DNA of 64,000 nucleotides from UBA6115 sp050953005. Its GTDB lineage: Bacteria > Bacillota > Clostridia > Christensenellales > Aristaeellaceae. Below, in pieces: positions 53,026 to 61,663 of the stretch (the first letter of the stretch is position 1; each line of letters starts with the position of its first letter). The position numbers and the translations under genes were made by a program. The DNA is taken from positions 186,001 through 250,000 of the forward strand of contig JBMNLV010000004.1 in NCBI GenBank assembly GCA_050953005.1, read 5' to 3'. A model generated the notes under the pieces. The model saw only the letters and a list, made by a program, of their open reading frames with translations. It was not told the DNA's origin and did no database searches.

Positions 53026-53963
53026 GCGCCCTCCTCCTCGCCAAACCTGCGCAGCCCGCCGCGCACCATGTTCCAGAACAGCAGCATCAGGAAGAACAGC
53101 ACCACGGCGATGGCCGAGGCGTAGCCCATCTCAAAGCGGATGGTGCCAAAGTCCAGGATGTGCAGGATGATGGTATGGGTGGCGTAGTCGGTGGAAGGGA
53201 AACCGGTCAGGCTCATGGCCTCATAGCCCACCGCGAAGGAGGCCGAGATCTGCATGACCGCGCCAAAAAGCAGCTGCGGCACCATCTGCGGCAGGGTGAT
53301 GTACCACAGCTCCTGAAAGCGGTTTTTAATACCGTCCACCGCGCCGGCCTCATACAGCGACTTGTCCATGGACTGAAGCCCGGCCACAAAGGACAAAAAG
53401 CCTACGGACATTGACAGCCACAGGATAACCACGATGACCACGCCCATGGAATAGCGGGGGTCGCTGAGCCACTGCACGCTGTCGCGGATCAGCCCCAGGC
53501 GCAGCAGGGTGGAGTTGAGCAGGCCGAACGCGTCATCGGAGAAGATGTAGGTCCAGATGAAATAGACATTGCCCGCCAGGGAAGGCGCGTAAAACAGGAA
53601 AGTGAGCGCGGTGCGCACGCCGCGCCTGAAATCGTTGATGAACCAGGCAAAGACAAAGGAGAGCAGGTAGCTCAGCGGCCCGGTCAGCAGCGCGAACACA
53701 AAGGTGTTGCGCAGCGCGGTCAGGAAAATGTCGTCCTCCAGCAGCAGGCGGATATAGTTGTCCAGCCCGATGAACACCGGGGTTTGCAGCATGTTGAAGT
53801 AGGTGAAGGACAGCACCACCGAGGCCAGGATGGGCAGCAGGGTAAAGGTGAAAAACAGCACTGCAAAAGGCAGGGTAAACAGCACCGAGGTCAGGCGGTG
53901 CTCCCGCCCGTTGAGGCGTTCCAGCAGGCTGCCGCGCGGCCGGGAAAGCGAAGTGGATCTCAT
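53022..53963 (-). CDS. MalF-type carbohydrate ABC transporter permease
   Basis: Permease of 313 residues. Helices begin at VLFTLPFAVLFFTFTLLPIL; the EAA loop is YEAGAVDGIKNRFQELWYITLP. ATG 53963 follows GGGAGGAA and overlaps the binding-protein stop by four bases. The frame is open six codons earlier without a suitable site. Second gene of the operon headed by the 940-residue binding protein. Confidence 0.92.
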   Translation of the reverse strand: MRSTSLSRPRGSLLERLNGREHRLTSVLFTLPFAVLFFTFTLLPILASVVLSFTYFNMLQTPVFIGLDNYIRLLLEDDIFLTALRNTFVFALLTGPLSYLLSFVFAWFINDFRRGVRTALTFLFYAPSLAGNVYFIWTYIFSDDAFGLLNSTLLRLGLIRDSVQWLSDPRYSMGVVIVVILWLSMSVGFLSFVAGLQSMDKSLYEAGAVDGIKNRFQELWYITLPQMVPQLLFGAVMQISASFAVGYEAMSLTGFPSTDYATHTIILHILDFGTIRFEMGYASAIAVVLFFLMLLFWNMVRGGLRRFGEEEGA

Positions 53964-56782
53964 TTGCTGAATTCCTCCCATTTGCGCTGGATTTCTTTGT
54001 TGATTTCCTTGTTATACCGGCCCAGGACCTCGCGCGGGTTCTGGTTTTGGTAGACCACGGCCCGGAAAGCGAAGGTCAGGTTGCGGTTGGTGATATAGTT
54101 GCCGGGCAGCTGCGGGATGTCCTGCAGGCTGTCCCACTGGGTGAGCAGGGCCTGCTGCTGGGCCGCCGTCCACTTGATGCGCAGGAAGGCCTCGCGGTTG
54201 GCGGTGGGCCAGCGCGCCGCCGAGCCCATCAGGCCCTCCAGCGCCAGGGCAAAGCGCGCCTGGACCTCCCGGCTGGTCCACCAGCTGATGAAGGTGAAGG
54301 CTTCCTGCTGCATCCGGCTGGTGCCCAGGATGATGGCGCCGGTGCCCGTGGCGCCCTGGGAGCGGTTGACGCTGCCATCCTTCCCCGGGATGCCCGGGAC
54401 AGGGGCAAGCTGCCACAGGCCGCTCAATTCAGGAGCGGCGGCCGCCAGGGTGTTGGCGGTGGTGTAGCCCGCGATGGCCAGGGGCATCTCGCCCGTGCGG
54501 AAGCGCGAGAAGAAGTCATACTGCACCGGCAGGGAATACTTGGTGTACAGCTCGGTCCAGGCGCGGAAGGCCATGAGCGCCTCGGGCTCGTCAAAGGTGG
54601 TGCGGGTCAAATCCTTTGTGTAGAAGTTGAGCCCGCGCTGGAACAGCTGGGTCTGGAAGCCCGAGGTGTTGTTGTTGGTGACCGTGGGCGCGGCGATGCC
54701 GATCTGCATGCCCTGCTTTTGCAATACCGGCACCAGGGCGCGCAGCTGGGCCCAGGTTTCGGGCGGCTGCAGGCCCATTTTGTCGAAGATGTCCTTCCGG
54801 TAGAAGACCATGTCAAAGTTCTGCGTCTCCGGCAGCGCGTACAGGCCTCCCCGGTAGCGGTAGGGCACCAGGGCGCTGTCATGGAAGGCGGGCAGCAGGC
54901 TGTCCAGGCCCTCAAACCGCGTCAGGTCCACCAATGCGCCGCGCATGGCCAGGTTGACGGGCAGCTCTTTGTAAACGGTCAGCGCCACGTCCGGGCCCTT
55001 GCCGCCCAGGGTGGCCTGCATCAGGGTGGACGAGCCGTCAATCAGGCTGAGGTTGACCGGGATGCCGAAACGGCCGACAAAGTCCTGGTCGATCAGTTCC
55101 TTCATGATCTGGGTCTGGTCGCGCCCTGAGGAGATGCCGGTAGCGCCCAGGTCGTTGGCGCACACCCAGACCTGCAGCGGCCGGCGGCCGGCACCGTCAT
55201 AGATGTTGCCCACCGCGTTATAATCCTCGGTGAAAGAGCCTATAAAGCCCTGCCAGCGGAAGGCCATTTGCTCCAGCAGCCCGGCGCGCGCGTCAGGCTG
55301 CTTCGCGTTTTCGCCCGCCAGGCTGATGCGGTCCAGCTGCAGGGGCTGTTCGCGCATGTACAATACCCAGGAGGACAGCCCCGACAGGTTGCCCTTGTAG
55401 CTTTCCAGCCGCGCGGGGATCAAATCAGGCCGGTCGATGAAGCTTTCCAGCAAAATGGCGGATTGCTGCAGCAGGGCAGCCTCGCTGCCCGCGCCCGCGT
55501 AGGCGCTGAGCAGGTCAAATTCCTCAAACAGGCTGTCGCGCATGGCGGCCAGCTCGTCCATGAGCCCGGGGATCTTGCGGTCCAGGTGGAAATCACGGTT
55601 GAGGTCGATGGACACGCGCGAGCCGTCCGCGTTGTCCCCGGTGATGACAATGATGTCGCGGTACACCGCGTTCATCCGCGCGATGATCTCCTCCAGCCGG
55701 CGCAGCGAATCCGCGTTGCCGCCCGGGGCCACCTCCAGGCGCAGGCGGTGGCTGCCCCGGTTGAGGTAGATCCGGTAAGGCGCGCCGGATTCATCATTAA
55801 ACTGCCAGTCCTGCCAGGAGACCGCGTAGGGGATGGACAGCGCCATCGCCTCCTTGAAGGGCACCCGGCCGTCGATATACAGACGGCGGGTGGCAGGCAT
55901 GCCGCGCACGAAGTCATTCAGGGCATACAGACGCAGGCTGTACCAGCCGTCCTCGGGAACCTCAAAGGGCCACTCAATCCATTCGCCCTGCTGCTTCCAG
56001 GCGTAGCCGCCGATGGTGTTCAGCCGGGTCTTGACCGGGTCTGCCGGCTGGAGCGAGGCGTCCCCGCGCGCGGCCAGGGGATAGAAGGTCTCCGCGTTGC
56101 GCAGCCCGGCCTCCTCCGCCTGGATCACCACCAGGGCCGCGCCGGCCCCGGGCTGCGGGCCTTCGCTGCGGTATTGCGCGTAATCGGGCAGCGTTTGCGC
56201 GGGCGCCATGCGCAGCGCGCCAATGGACAGGGCCTCCGTCAGCAGCATGAGGCTGATGTCATTCACGCCTTCCTTCAGATAGAAATAATAGGGCCGCGCG
56301 TAGTGGTTGTTGTGGTCGCCGGGACGGATGGTCTGCGCCAGTTCGGCCTCCTGCATGTCCGGGCGCAGGTCGTGGCCGCGGCTGTCCTGCGCGATGGAGG
56401 AAGCCGCTTCAAACAGCCGCCGGATCAGCACGCGCTCAGCCTGGACAAAGGGCGTTTCCCCGTTGATCCGGATGGCGATTTCCACAGTGGTGCGCCGCGC
56501 GGGCAGGGGCAGGCAGTCCATCTCCATCTGGTAGAGGCCGGATTGCGGGGCGTCCACCCGGTACAGGACGCTGTCGCCCGGCGCGAGCAGCCGCGCTTCC
56601 CGCGCGCCGCCGGCCGTCGTTGCGCTGAGCGTGTGGCCGGGAAAGGTCTCCTCCTGCCGGGCCAGCCAGTCCGCGTACACAGGCGGCTGCTGCGCCAGAG
56701 CGCCGGCAGATACCGACAGCAGGGCGCAGCACAGGGCGGCCAGGACAATCCGGCGGGCGTGACTTGCATTCATATCGCGCAT
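53960..56782 (-). CDS. Large binding protein: carbohydrate-binding beta domains fused to a family 1 solute-binding protein
   Basis: Secreted protein of 940 residues, about twice the usual binding-protein length. Signal peptide with cleavage after GALA. Residues ~30-210 and ~220-370 look like two jelly-roll carbohydrate-binding domains (DSVLYRVDAPQSGLYQMEMD; WIEWPFEVPEDGWYSLRLYA). A helical linker (about 370-510) follows, then the binding-protein fold (about 530-930: GKGPDVALTVYKELPVNLAMRGALVDL, ETWAQLRALVPVLQKQG). No lipobox. ATG 56782 follows GAGGTGCC. It heads the seven-gene operon under a LacI-controlled promoter. The fused domains probably hold a polymer close to the importer. Confidence 0.85.
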   Translation of the reverse strand: MRDMNASHARRIVLAALCCALLSVSAGALAQQPPVYADWLARQEETFPGHTLSATTAGGAREARLLAPGDSVLYRVDAPQSGLYQMEMDCLPLPARRTTVEIAIRINGETPFVQAERVLIRRLFEAASSIAQDSRGHDLRPDMQEAELAQTIRPGDHNNHYARPYYFYLKEGVNDISLMLLTEALSIGALRMAPAQTLPDYAQYRSEGPQPGAGAALVVIQAEEAGLRNAETFYPLAARGDASLQPADPVKTRLNTIGGYAWKQQGEWIEWPFEVPEDGWYSLRLYALNDFVRGMPATRRLYIDGRVPFKEAMALSIPYAVSWQDWQFNDESGAPYRIYLNRGSHRLRLEVAPGGNADSLRRLEEIIARMNAVYRDIIVITGDNADGSRVSIDLNRDFHLDRKIPGLMDELAAMRDSLFEEFDLLSAYAGAGSEAALLQQSAILLESFIDRPDLIPARLESYKGNLSGLSSWVLYMREQPLQLDRISLAGENAKQPDARAGLLEQMAFRWQGFIGSFTEDYNAVGNIYDGAGRRPLQVWVCANDLGATGISSGRDQTQIMKELIDQDFVGRFGIPVNLSLIDGSSTLMQATLGGKGPDVALTVYKELPVNLAMRGALVDLTRFEGLDSLLPAFHDSALVPYRYRGGLYALPETQNFDMVFYRKDIFDKMGLQPPETWAQLRALVPVLQKQGMQIGIAAPTVTNNNTSGFQTQLFQRGLNFYTKDLTRTTFDEPEALMAFRAWTELYTKYSLPVQYDFFSRFRTGEMPLAIAGYTTANTLAAAAPELSGLWQLAPVPGIPGKDGSVNRSQGATGTGAIILGTSRMQQEAFTFISWWTSREVQARFALALEGLMGSAARWPTANREAFLRIKWTAAQQQALLTQWDSLQDIPQLPGNYITNRNLTFAFRAVVYQNQNPREVLGRYNKEINKEIQRKWEEFSK

Positions 56783-56820
56783 GGCACCTCGTTAAGACAA
56801 AATGGGCGTGTATTGGTTAG

Positions 56821-56874
56821 GATAAACGTTTTGCCTTTTGCAGGCAGTATACGGTGCTTCCCGCGCACTGTCAA
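56821..56874 (-). promoter_or_regulatory. Promoter and LacI-type operator of the seven-gene transporter operon
   Basis: Minus strand: TTGACA (56869-56874), 17-bp spacer, TATACT (56846-56851), then operator GATAAACGTTTTGC (56821-56834 in plus-strand reading) at the start site, about 40 bp before the gene. Confidence 0.87.
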
Positions 56875-57079
56875 GGGCAAAACAGCCGTTTATGCGAAAT
56901 CTTGCATGTTTGTCGGGATTGGCCGGCGCCTGCGGCCCTGTCCGAACGCTTGCCGGGAGGTTCTGATACTGAACAAATGAGTAAATACTGATGGGCCGGT
57001 CTTTTTACGCCTGCCGGCCCTGCCTTCGGCACATCGCGCGGGAAAATCGGCCCGGGAACCGGCAAGCGTTCGCCAAGGC

Positions 57080-57177
57080 TTGACAATTTGCGCTCCAAGC
57101 CCTATCATGCGCAGTAAGAAGTGAAAGAAGGCCCGCCATGACCGCTTTTTTAAACCCTCAAGGGTTAAGCGTTTAAC
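57080..57177 (+). promoter_or_regulatory. Promoter and LacI-type operator of the secreted GH13-like gene
   Basis: TTGACA (57080-57085), 17-bp spacer, TATCAT (57103-57108). The operator GTTAAGCGTTTAAC (57164-57177, nearly perfect palindrome) lies about 55 bp downstream of the -10 and shortly before the ribosome binding site. The stretch 56875-57079 holds no gene. Confidence 0.75.
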
Positions 57178-57210
57178 AAGACGGCGGGCAACGCAGGGGA
57201 GGACGACATC

Positions 57211-59343
57211 ATTTTACGCCTTGGAACGCTGCTGGCCTGCCTGGTGCTGGCCCTTTGCCCGCTCGCGCAGGCCGGCGCGGGCGCGCAGCCGCCTTCCGTC
57301 TTGTCCGGAGGCTGCCGGCTGGACTTCGCGCACGGCGCGCTGGAGTTTGACGCTGCGGGCGAGCTGACCGCGTACGAGACGCCGCTGGGGCGTCTGGAAT
57401 TGGCCGGCATCATCGCGGACGCCGGGGTGGATGGCGGCTTTTTGCTCAACACCCTGGGGCACCAGCGGTTTTTTGATATGAATACCTGGGATCTGGCGCG
57501 CATCGTGCCCCGCGCCGGCGCGCCTTGCCTGCCCGAGGAGCAAACGCTTTCAGCCTTTGACGACCGGGTGGAGGCGGTGTCGCTGACAGAGGGCATGGAG
57601 TTCAAGCGCGTCTATACCCCCACCGCGCTGGGCCTGCGCGTGGACCTGACCCTTACCTCCAGAAGAAGCTATGTGACCGAAATCCAGGGCATCGCGCTGA
57701 ACCTGCGGGCCCTGCCCGCCGGGGAACAGGCCAGCTTCCGCTTCCCGGGCAACACGCCTTACGCGCCCGCCCGCTTGGGGGCGCTGCGGCATTTTGCCGC
57801 TGTGCAGGCGGATTACTGCGCGTCGCTTACCCGTGTGGAGGGCCTGGCCTGCGGCGGGCTGAACCTGCTGTTTCTAAACGAGCAGGAGAAGTGGTCCACC
57901 GCGCTGTGGCGCGACCGCGAGTTCAACCTGCACGCAGCTTTTTTGGCCATGACCGAGGGCCTGCTGCACGCCGGTGAACAGTTCGAGGCAGGTCCGCTGT
58001 ACCTGCAGCTGACCGGTGAATCCGCGGACGCCTACGCCCCTGTGCGCCGGCTGTATGCGCAGGCCGGCTGGCAGGCCCCCCGGGACGGCTATCATCCGAC
58101 AGGCCCCCTGTACTCCGCCCATCCCCACGGCACGATGGACAGCGGCTTCCGAGACCGCTGCACCATGGCGGAGTTTGCCGCCACCCTGCCGGGGCTTCAT
58201 GAGATGGGCATTGAGAGCGTCTGGATCCTGCCCATTTTTGAGCACACCGGCCGGGGCGTGTATGAGCCCGCTGACCAGGCCCTGATCGACCCGCGCTACG
58301 GCACGGACGCGGATGTGCGCGCCTTTTGCGACGCCGCGCACGGCCTGGGCATGAAGGTGCTGTTTGACTATGTGCCCCACGGCCCCTATCCGGCGGACCC
58401 CCTGGCGCTGGCTCACCCGGAATGGTGCTCGGTGCACCGTTCCGGCAGGCAGCACATCGAGTGGGACTGCGTCTCCTTTGACATGGCCAACCCGGATTAC
58501 CAGGCCTACACCCGGCAGCTGGTCTTGGACCATGTCGCGCGCTTTGGCGTGGACGGCGGGCGTATCGATTGCGCCATGGGCGGCTTGAGCAACTGGCAGC
58601 CGGCGGCGGGCAACCGTCCCTCCCATTCCGGCATCAGGGGCGGCCTGCAAATCGTGAGCGCCATCCGCCAGGGCTTCCTGGACGCCGGCCGGCAGCCGCT
58701 GCTGCTGCCGGAAAACTTCCATCCGCTGCCCTGGTACGCGCCGGTGAGCGACATTTTCTACGACATGCCGCTGTACCGCGCGATGCACCAGATGCGCGGC
58801 GAGCAGCTGGATGAGGCGGCCTTTGCCGGCAGGCTGGCCTTCTGGCTGCACGACGAGCAGGCCTCCGGCGTGCCGGGCCTGCGGCGCCTGCGCTTCCTGG
58901 GCAATCACGACACCGTGTCCTGGACCTGGGACCGCCAGCGGGCGAGCGCTGTGTACGGTGTGGAAAAGGCCAAGGCGCTGTGGACGCTGTTCGCCTTCAT
59001 TGACGGCGTGCCCTTCCTCTACCAGGGGGACGAGTACGCGCCCATCTATGACAAGCGCAGCGGCCTGGACCTGCGGGACTTCTTCAGGGACCTGTATGCC
59101 GCCCGGGAACACTGCCTGTCCCCGGAAATGGACATCACCTACCACCTGAATGATTCCGCCGTGATCGCTTTCACCCGCTCGGACGGCAGCCGCAGCCGCC
59201 TGGCCCTGGTCAACCTGGGCGCGGACCCGGCCGAATGGCCCCTGCCCAAAGGCCACGGGGACATCCTCTATGGCACAGGCAGCCCGGAAGAGGGCCTCAT
59301 CACGCTGGGGCCTTATCAAAGCCTGCTGATCGACCTGCCTTAA
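57211..59343 (+). CDS. Secreted GH13-like (alpha-amylase superfamily) glycosidase
   Basis: About 710 residues, paralogue of the enzyme at 29687-31735 but exported: a Leu/Ala-rich signal peptide ends near AQAGAGAQ. Motifs are FDYVPHG (Asp386), GGRIDCAMGG (Asp453), LLPENF (Glu501) and FLGNHD (Asp567), the same divergent set as in its paralogue, so the catalytic triad is intact. No ATG lies in frame. GGGGAGG (57196-57202) points to ATT 57211 or ATC 57208; GTG 57244 lacks a ribosome binding site and would halve the signal peptide. A LacI operator stands upstream. It probably makes the first cuts in an extracellular glucan-like polymer. Confidence 0.8.
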   Translation: MLRLGTLLACLVLALCPLAQAGAGAQPPSVLSGGCRLDFAHGALEFDAAGELTAYETPLGRLELAGIIADAGVDGGFLLNTLGHQRFFDMNTWDLARIVPRAGAPCLPEEQTLSAFDDRVEAVSLTEGMEFKRVYTPTALGLRVDLTLTSRRSYVTEIQGIALNLRALPAGEQASFRFPGNTPYAPARLGALRHFAAVQADYCASLTRVEGLACGGLNLLFLNEQEKWSTALWRDREFNLHAAFLAMTEGLLHAGEQFEAGPLYLQLTGESADAYAPVRRLYAQAGWQAPRDGYHPTGPLYSAHPHGTMDSGFRDRCTMAEFAATLPGLHEMGIESVWILPIFEHTGRGVYEPADQALIDPRYGTDADVRAFCDAAHGLGMKVLFDYVPHGPYPADPLALAHPEWCSVHRSGRQHIEWDCVSFDMANPDYQAYTRQLVLDHVARFGVDGGRIDCAMGGLSNWQPAAGNRPSHSGIRGGLQIVSAIRQGFLDAGRQPLLLPENFHPLPWYAPVSDIFYDMPLYRAMHQMRGEQLDEAAFAGRLAFWLHDEQASGVPGLRRLRFLGNHDTVSWTWDRQRASAVYGVEKAKALWTLFAFIDGVPFLYQGDEYAPIYDKRSGLDLRDFFRDLYAAREHCLSPEMDITYHLNDSAVIAFTRSDGSRSRLALVNLGADPAEWPLPKGHGDILYGTGSPEEGLITLGPYQSLLIDLP

Positions 59344-59391
59344 CGCGTTACTGATGCACTTTGTGCATGTAAATAAGAAAGGAGCACCCCA

Positions 59392-59985
59392 ATGAAGAAA
59401 CTGGTATCCATCCTGCTGGCAGCCCTGATGCTGACCGCCGCCGCCTCCGCGCTGGCCGAGAGCTACGCGATGAACGAGGAGAGCTTCGTATCCGAGCAGG
59501 GACCCGTCTGGTTCTACCGCTACTACACCGATGAGACCAAGGAGATCAAGGACCTCAACCTGACCCCCGAATGGGGCGACAACTGGCAATTCTCCGAGCA
59601 GCCCACTGTGGACGAGGTATATCACTCCATGTGCGAATGGGACGGCATCCAGGCCATGCCCGGCACCTGGCTGGGCTTCAATGTGGACATGGTGCTGGTC
59701 TTTGTCGCGCCCAAGGACGGCAAGGTCACCATCGAGCCGATGAGCTTTGTCATCAAGGACGACGGCAAAGAGTACCCGCCCTACCTGGTGCAGATTCAGC
59801 ATGTCGCCGGCGAGAGCGTGGTCAACCTGCTGGGCGGGGACGCGGAATTTGTGGAGACCCCCTGCGAGACCGAGGCCATTGAGCTGGAGCTCAAGGCGGG
59901 CGAGGAGCTGCGCTTTGTGGTGCGCGCGGGCGACAGCGGCGGCGCCGCGGTCAGCGTGATGCCCACCATCACCTACGCGGAATAA
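59392..59985 (+). CDS. Small secreted beta-rich protein of unknown function
   Basis: 197 residues with a clear signal peptide (Lys-Lys start, Leu/Ala core, cleavage after ALA before ESYAMNE). The mature protein is acidic, rich in aromatic residues (VWFYRYYTDE, NLTPEWGDNWQF, EWDGIQAMPGTWLGF) and predicted beta (VTIEPMSFVIKDDG; ELELKAGEELRFVVRAG). It resembles a carbohydrate-binding jelly roll but I recognise no family. AAAGGAG precedes ATG 59392. It lies 48 bp after the secreted GH13-like gene and ends in a strong terminator, so it is probably a binding partner of that enzyme. Confidence 0.8.
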   Translation: MKKLVSILLAALMLTAAASALAESYAMNEESFVSEQGPVWFYRYYTDETKEIKDLNLTPEWGDNWQFSEQPTVDEVYHSMCEWDGIQAMPGTWLGFNVDMVLVFVAPKDGKVTIEPMSFVIKDDGKEYPPYLVQIQHVAGESVVNLLGGDAEFVETPCETEAIELELKAGEELRFVVRAGDSGGAAVSVMPTITYAE

Positions 59986-60000
59986 TCCGGGCAAACCGCG

Positions 60001-60030
60001 GGGGCTGCAGCGCAGCCCCCCTTTTTTCTT
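60001..60030 (+). terminator. Terminator after the small secreted protein gene
   Basis: Stem GGGGCTGC/GCAGCCCC (60001-60008 with 60012-60019) followed by CCTTTTTT. An extended -10 element TGTTATACT (TATACT 60040-60045) just behind it may start transcription of the ROK kinase gene. Confidence 0.85.
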
Positions 60031-60081
60031 GAAATCTGTTATACTGTGGAAAAGAAATATCATCACCCGGAGGACAGGCAG

Positions 60082-60990
60082 ATGACAAAGGACAAGGTGC
60101 TGGCGCTGGACATCGGCGGGACCAATACCCGCCTGGGATTGGTCAGCCGCGACGGGGCCATCGGGGGCTTCCGTCGGCTGCGCAGCAGCGAGTGGAACCA
60201 GGACAGGCCGCTGGAGCGGCTGGGGGACCTGATCGAGGACTACCTGAAGCAGGAGGCGCCCGGCGGCGTGCTTGCCATTTCCATGGGCTTCCCGGGCGCG
60301 GTGGACAAAGCCTGCAGGACGCTGGTCAATGTGCCCACCATCCCCGAGCTGGACGGCGCGCCGGTGGCCGATGTGCTGGAGGAGCGCTTCAAAACCCCGG
60401 TGTTCATTGACAACGATGTGGTCATGCTGTATTTCCAGGCCGCGCAGGAGCTGAACATGCCGAAAAGCGAAGTGACCCTGTGCTTTTTCATCGGCACCGG
60501 CCTGGGCAACCTGATCGTGCTGGACGGAAAGGTGCATGTGGGCGCGCAGGGCATCGCGGCCGAGCTGGGCCATATCCCCGTGTATGGCAAGGACGACCTG
60601 TGCGGCTGCGGCAACCGCGGCTGCGCGGAACTGTACTGCGCGGGGCATGGCATGATCAGCCTGCGCAACCGCCACTACCCGGGCGAGGATCCGGACCTGC
60701 TGTTCACGCTGCACGTGAACGAGGCCCCGGTGCAGGAATACCTTGACCTCATGGCCCAGGTCATGGCGACTGAGATGATCATCCTGGATCCGGACACCGT
60801 GCTGATGGGCGGCGGTATTGTGGCCATGCCCGATTTTCCCTTTGAAATGCTGAAAAACAAGGTGAACGGCCGCCTGCGCGGCCGGGACACCGGGGACAGG
60901 ATCCGCTGGTTCCGCGCCACGGACGCCCAGCGCGCCGGGGTGGCCGGCTCGGGCCTGTACGCCTTTGACCGGCTGGACAGCGTAGAGTAG
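60082..60990 (+). CDS. ROK-family sugar kinase, D-allose kinase (AlsK)-like
   Basis: Cytoplasmic ATP-dependent kinase of 302 residues. ALDIGGTNTRLGL is the phosphate-binding start; Asp112 in FIDNDV is the catalytic base; the ROK zinc site is His164 (ELGHIPV) with Cys174, Cys176 and Cys181 (CGCGNRGC). LMGGGIVAMPDFPFEML closely resembles the LGGGVMDMPAFPRETL of E. coli AlsK, and AlsK is encoded beside AlsE, as here. So phosphorylation of D-allose or a related hexose at C6 is a fair inference; other ROK substrates remain possible. ATG 60082 follows GGAGG. Confidence 0.85.
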   Translation: MTKDKVLALDIGGTNTRLGLVSRDGAIGGFRRLRSSEWNQDRPLERLGDLIEDYLKQEAPGGVLAISMGFPGAVDKACRTLVNVPTIPELDGAPVADVLEERFKTPVFIDNDVVMLYFQAAQELNMPKSEVTLCFFIGTGLGNLIVLDGKVHVGAQGIAAELGHIPVYGKDDLCGCGNRGCAELYCAGHGMISLRNRHYPGEDPDLLFTLHVNEAPVQEYLDLMAQVMATEMIILDPDTVLMGGGIVAMPDFPFEMLKNKVNGRLRGRDTGDRIRWFRATDAQRAGVAGSGLYAFDRLDSVE

Positions 60991-60994
60991 ACGC

Positions 60995-61663
60995 ATGAAA
61001 AAGATCATTTCCGCCTCCCTGATGTGCGCTGACCTGCTGGATCTCAGAGGCAGCGTCAAAGCGCTGGAGGACGCAGGCGTTGACTGGCTGCACTGCGACG
61101 TCATGGACGGCCATTTTGTGCCCAACTGGATGATGTTCCCCGACCTTGTCAACGCGGTGGCGCGGGAAACCAGCCTGCCGCTGGATGTCCACCTGATGGT
61201 GGAGGAGCCCCTTGACATGCTACCGCGCCTGAAGCTGCGCCCCGGGGACATCCTGACCGTCTCCCTGGAGAGCACCCGCCACATCCAGCGCGCGCTTGCC
61301 GCTGTGCGCGGCATGGGATGCGTGCCCGGCCTGGCGCTCAACCCCGGCACGCCGCTTTGCATGATCGAGGAGCTGTACCCGGACTTTGACCTGCTGCAGA
61401 TCATGGCGGTCAATCCGGGCTTTGCCGGGCAGAAGCTGGTGCCCCAGAGCCTGGACAAGATCGCCCGCGCCCGCGCGCTTCTCAATGAGCAAGGCTTTAC
61501 AGCGACCCGGCTGACCGTGGACGGCAACTGCAGCTTTGACAATGTCCCCCGGATGGTCAGGGCCGGCGCCGACGCCGTTGTGGCGGGCACCTCCAGCCTG
61601 TTCGCGCCGGGCCTGGACCTGAAGGAAGGCGCCAGGCGCCTGCGCCGGGCGATGGAGGGATGA
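60995..61663 (+). CDS. Ribulose-/allulose-phosphate 3-epimerase family protein (Rpe/AlsE)
   Basis: TIM-barrel metal-dependent epimerase of 222 residues. Metal ligands are His33 and Asp35 (LHCDVMDGHFVPNW), His66 (DVHLMVEEP) and Asp176 (TVDGNC); SASLMCADL and NPGFAGQKLVPQSLDK complete the pattern. The PSLMC-like start and pairing with an AlsK-like kinase four bases upstream favour allulose-6-phosphate 3-epimerase; ribulose-5-phosphate epimerase activity would also fit the transketolase genes downstream. Its product, fructose-6-P or xylulose-5-P, is a transketolase donor either way. Confidence 0.88.
   Translation: MKKIISASLMCADLLDLRGSVKALEDAGVDWLHCDVMDGHFVPNWMMFPDLVNAVARETSLPLDVHLMVEEPLDMLPRLKLRPGDILTVSLESTRHIQRALAAVRGMGCVPGLALNPGTPLCMIEELYPDFDLLQIMAVNPGFAGQKLVPQSLDKIARARALLNEQGFTATRLTVDGNCSFDNVPRMVRAGADAVVAGTSSLFAPGLDLKEGARRLRRAMEG

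Noticed and set aside
55268..56980. Open frame of 570 codons on the plus strand
   Set aside because: Antisense to the long binding protein and running over its promoter and operator; no recognisable domain.
59341..59370. TAACGCGTTA and TGCACTTTGTGCA palindromes before the small secreted protein gene as further LacI operators
   Set aside because: They lack the ATAAACG half-site and there is no promoter beside them; they may be chance or another site.
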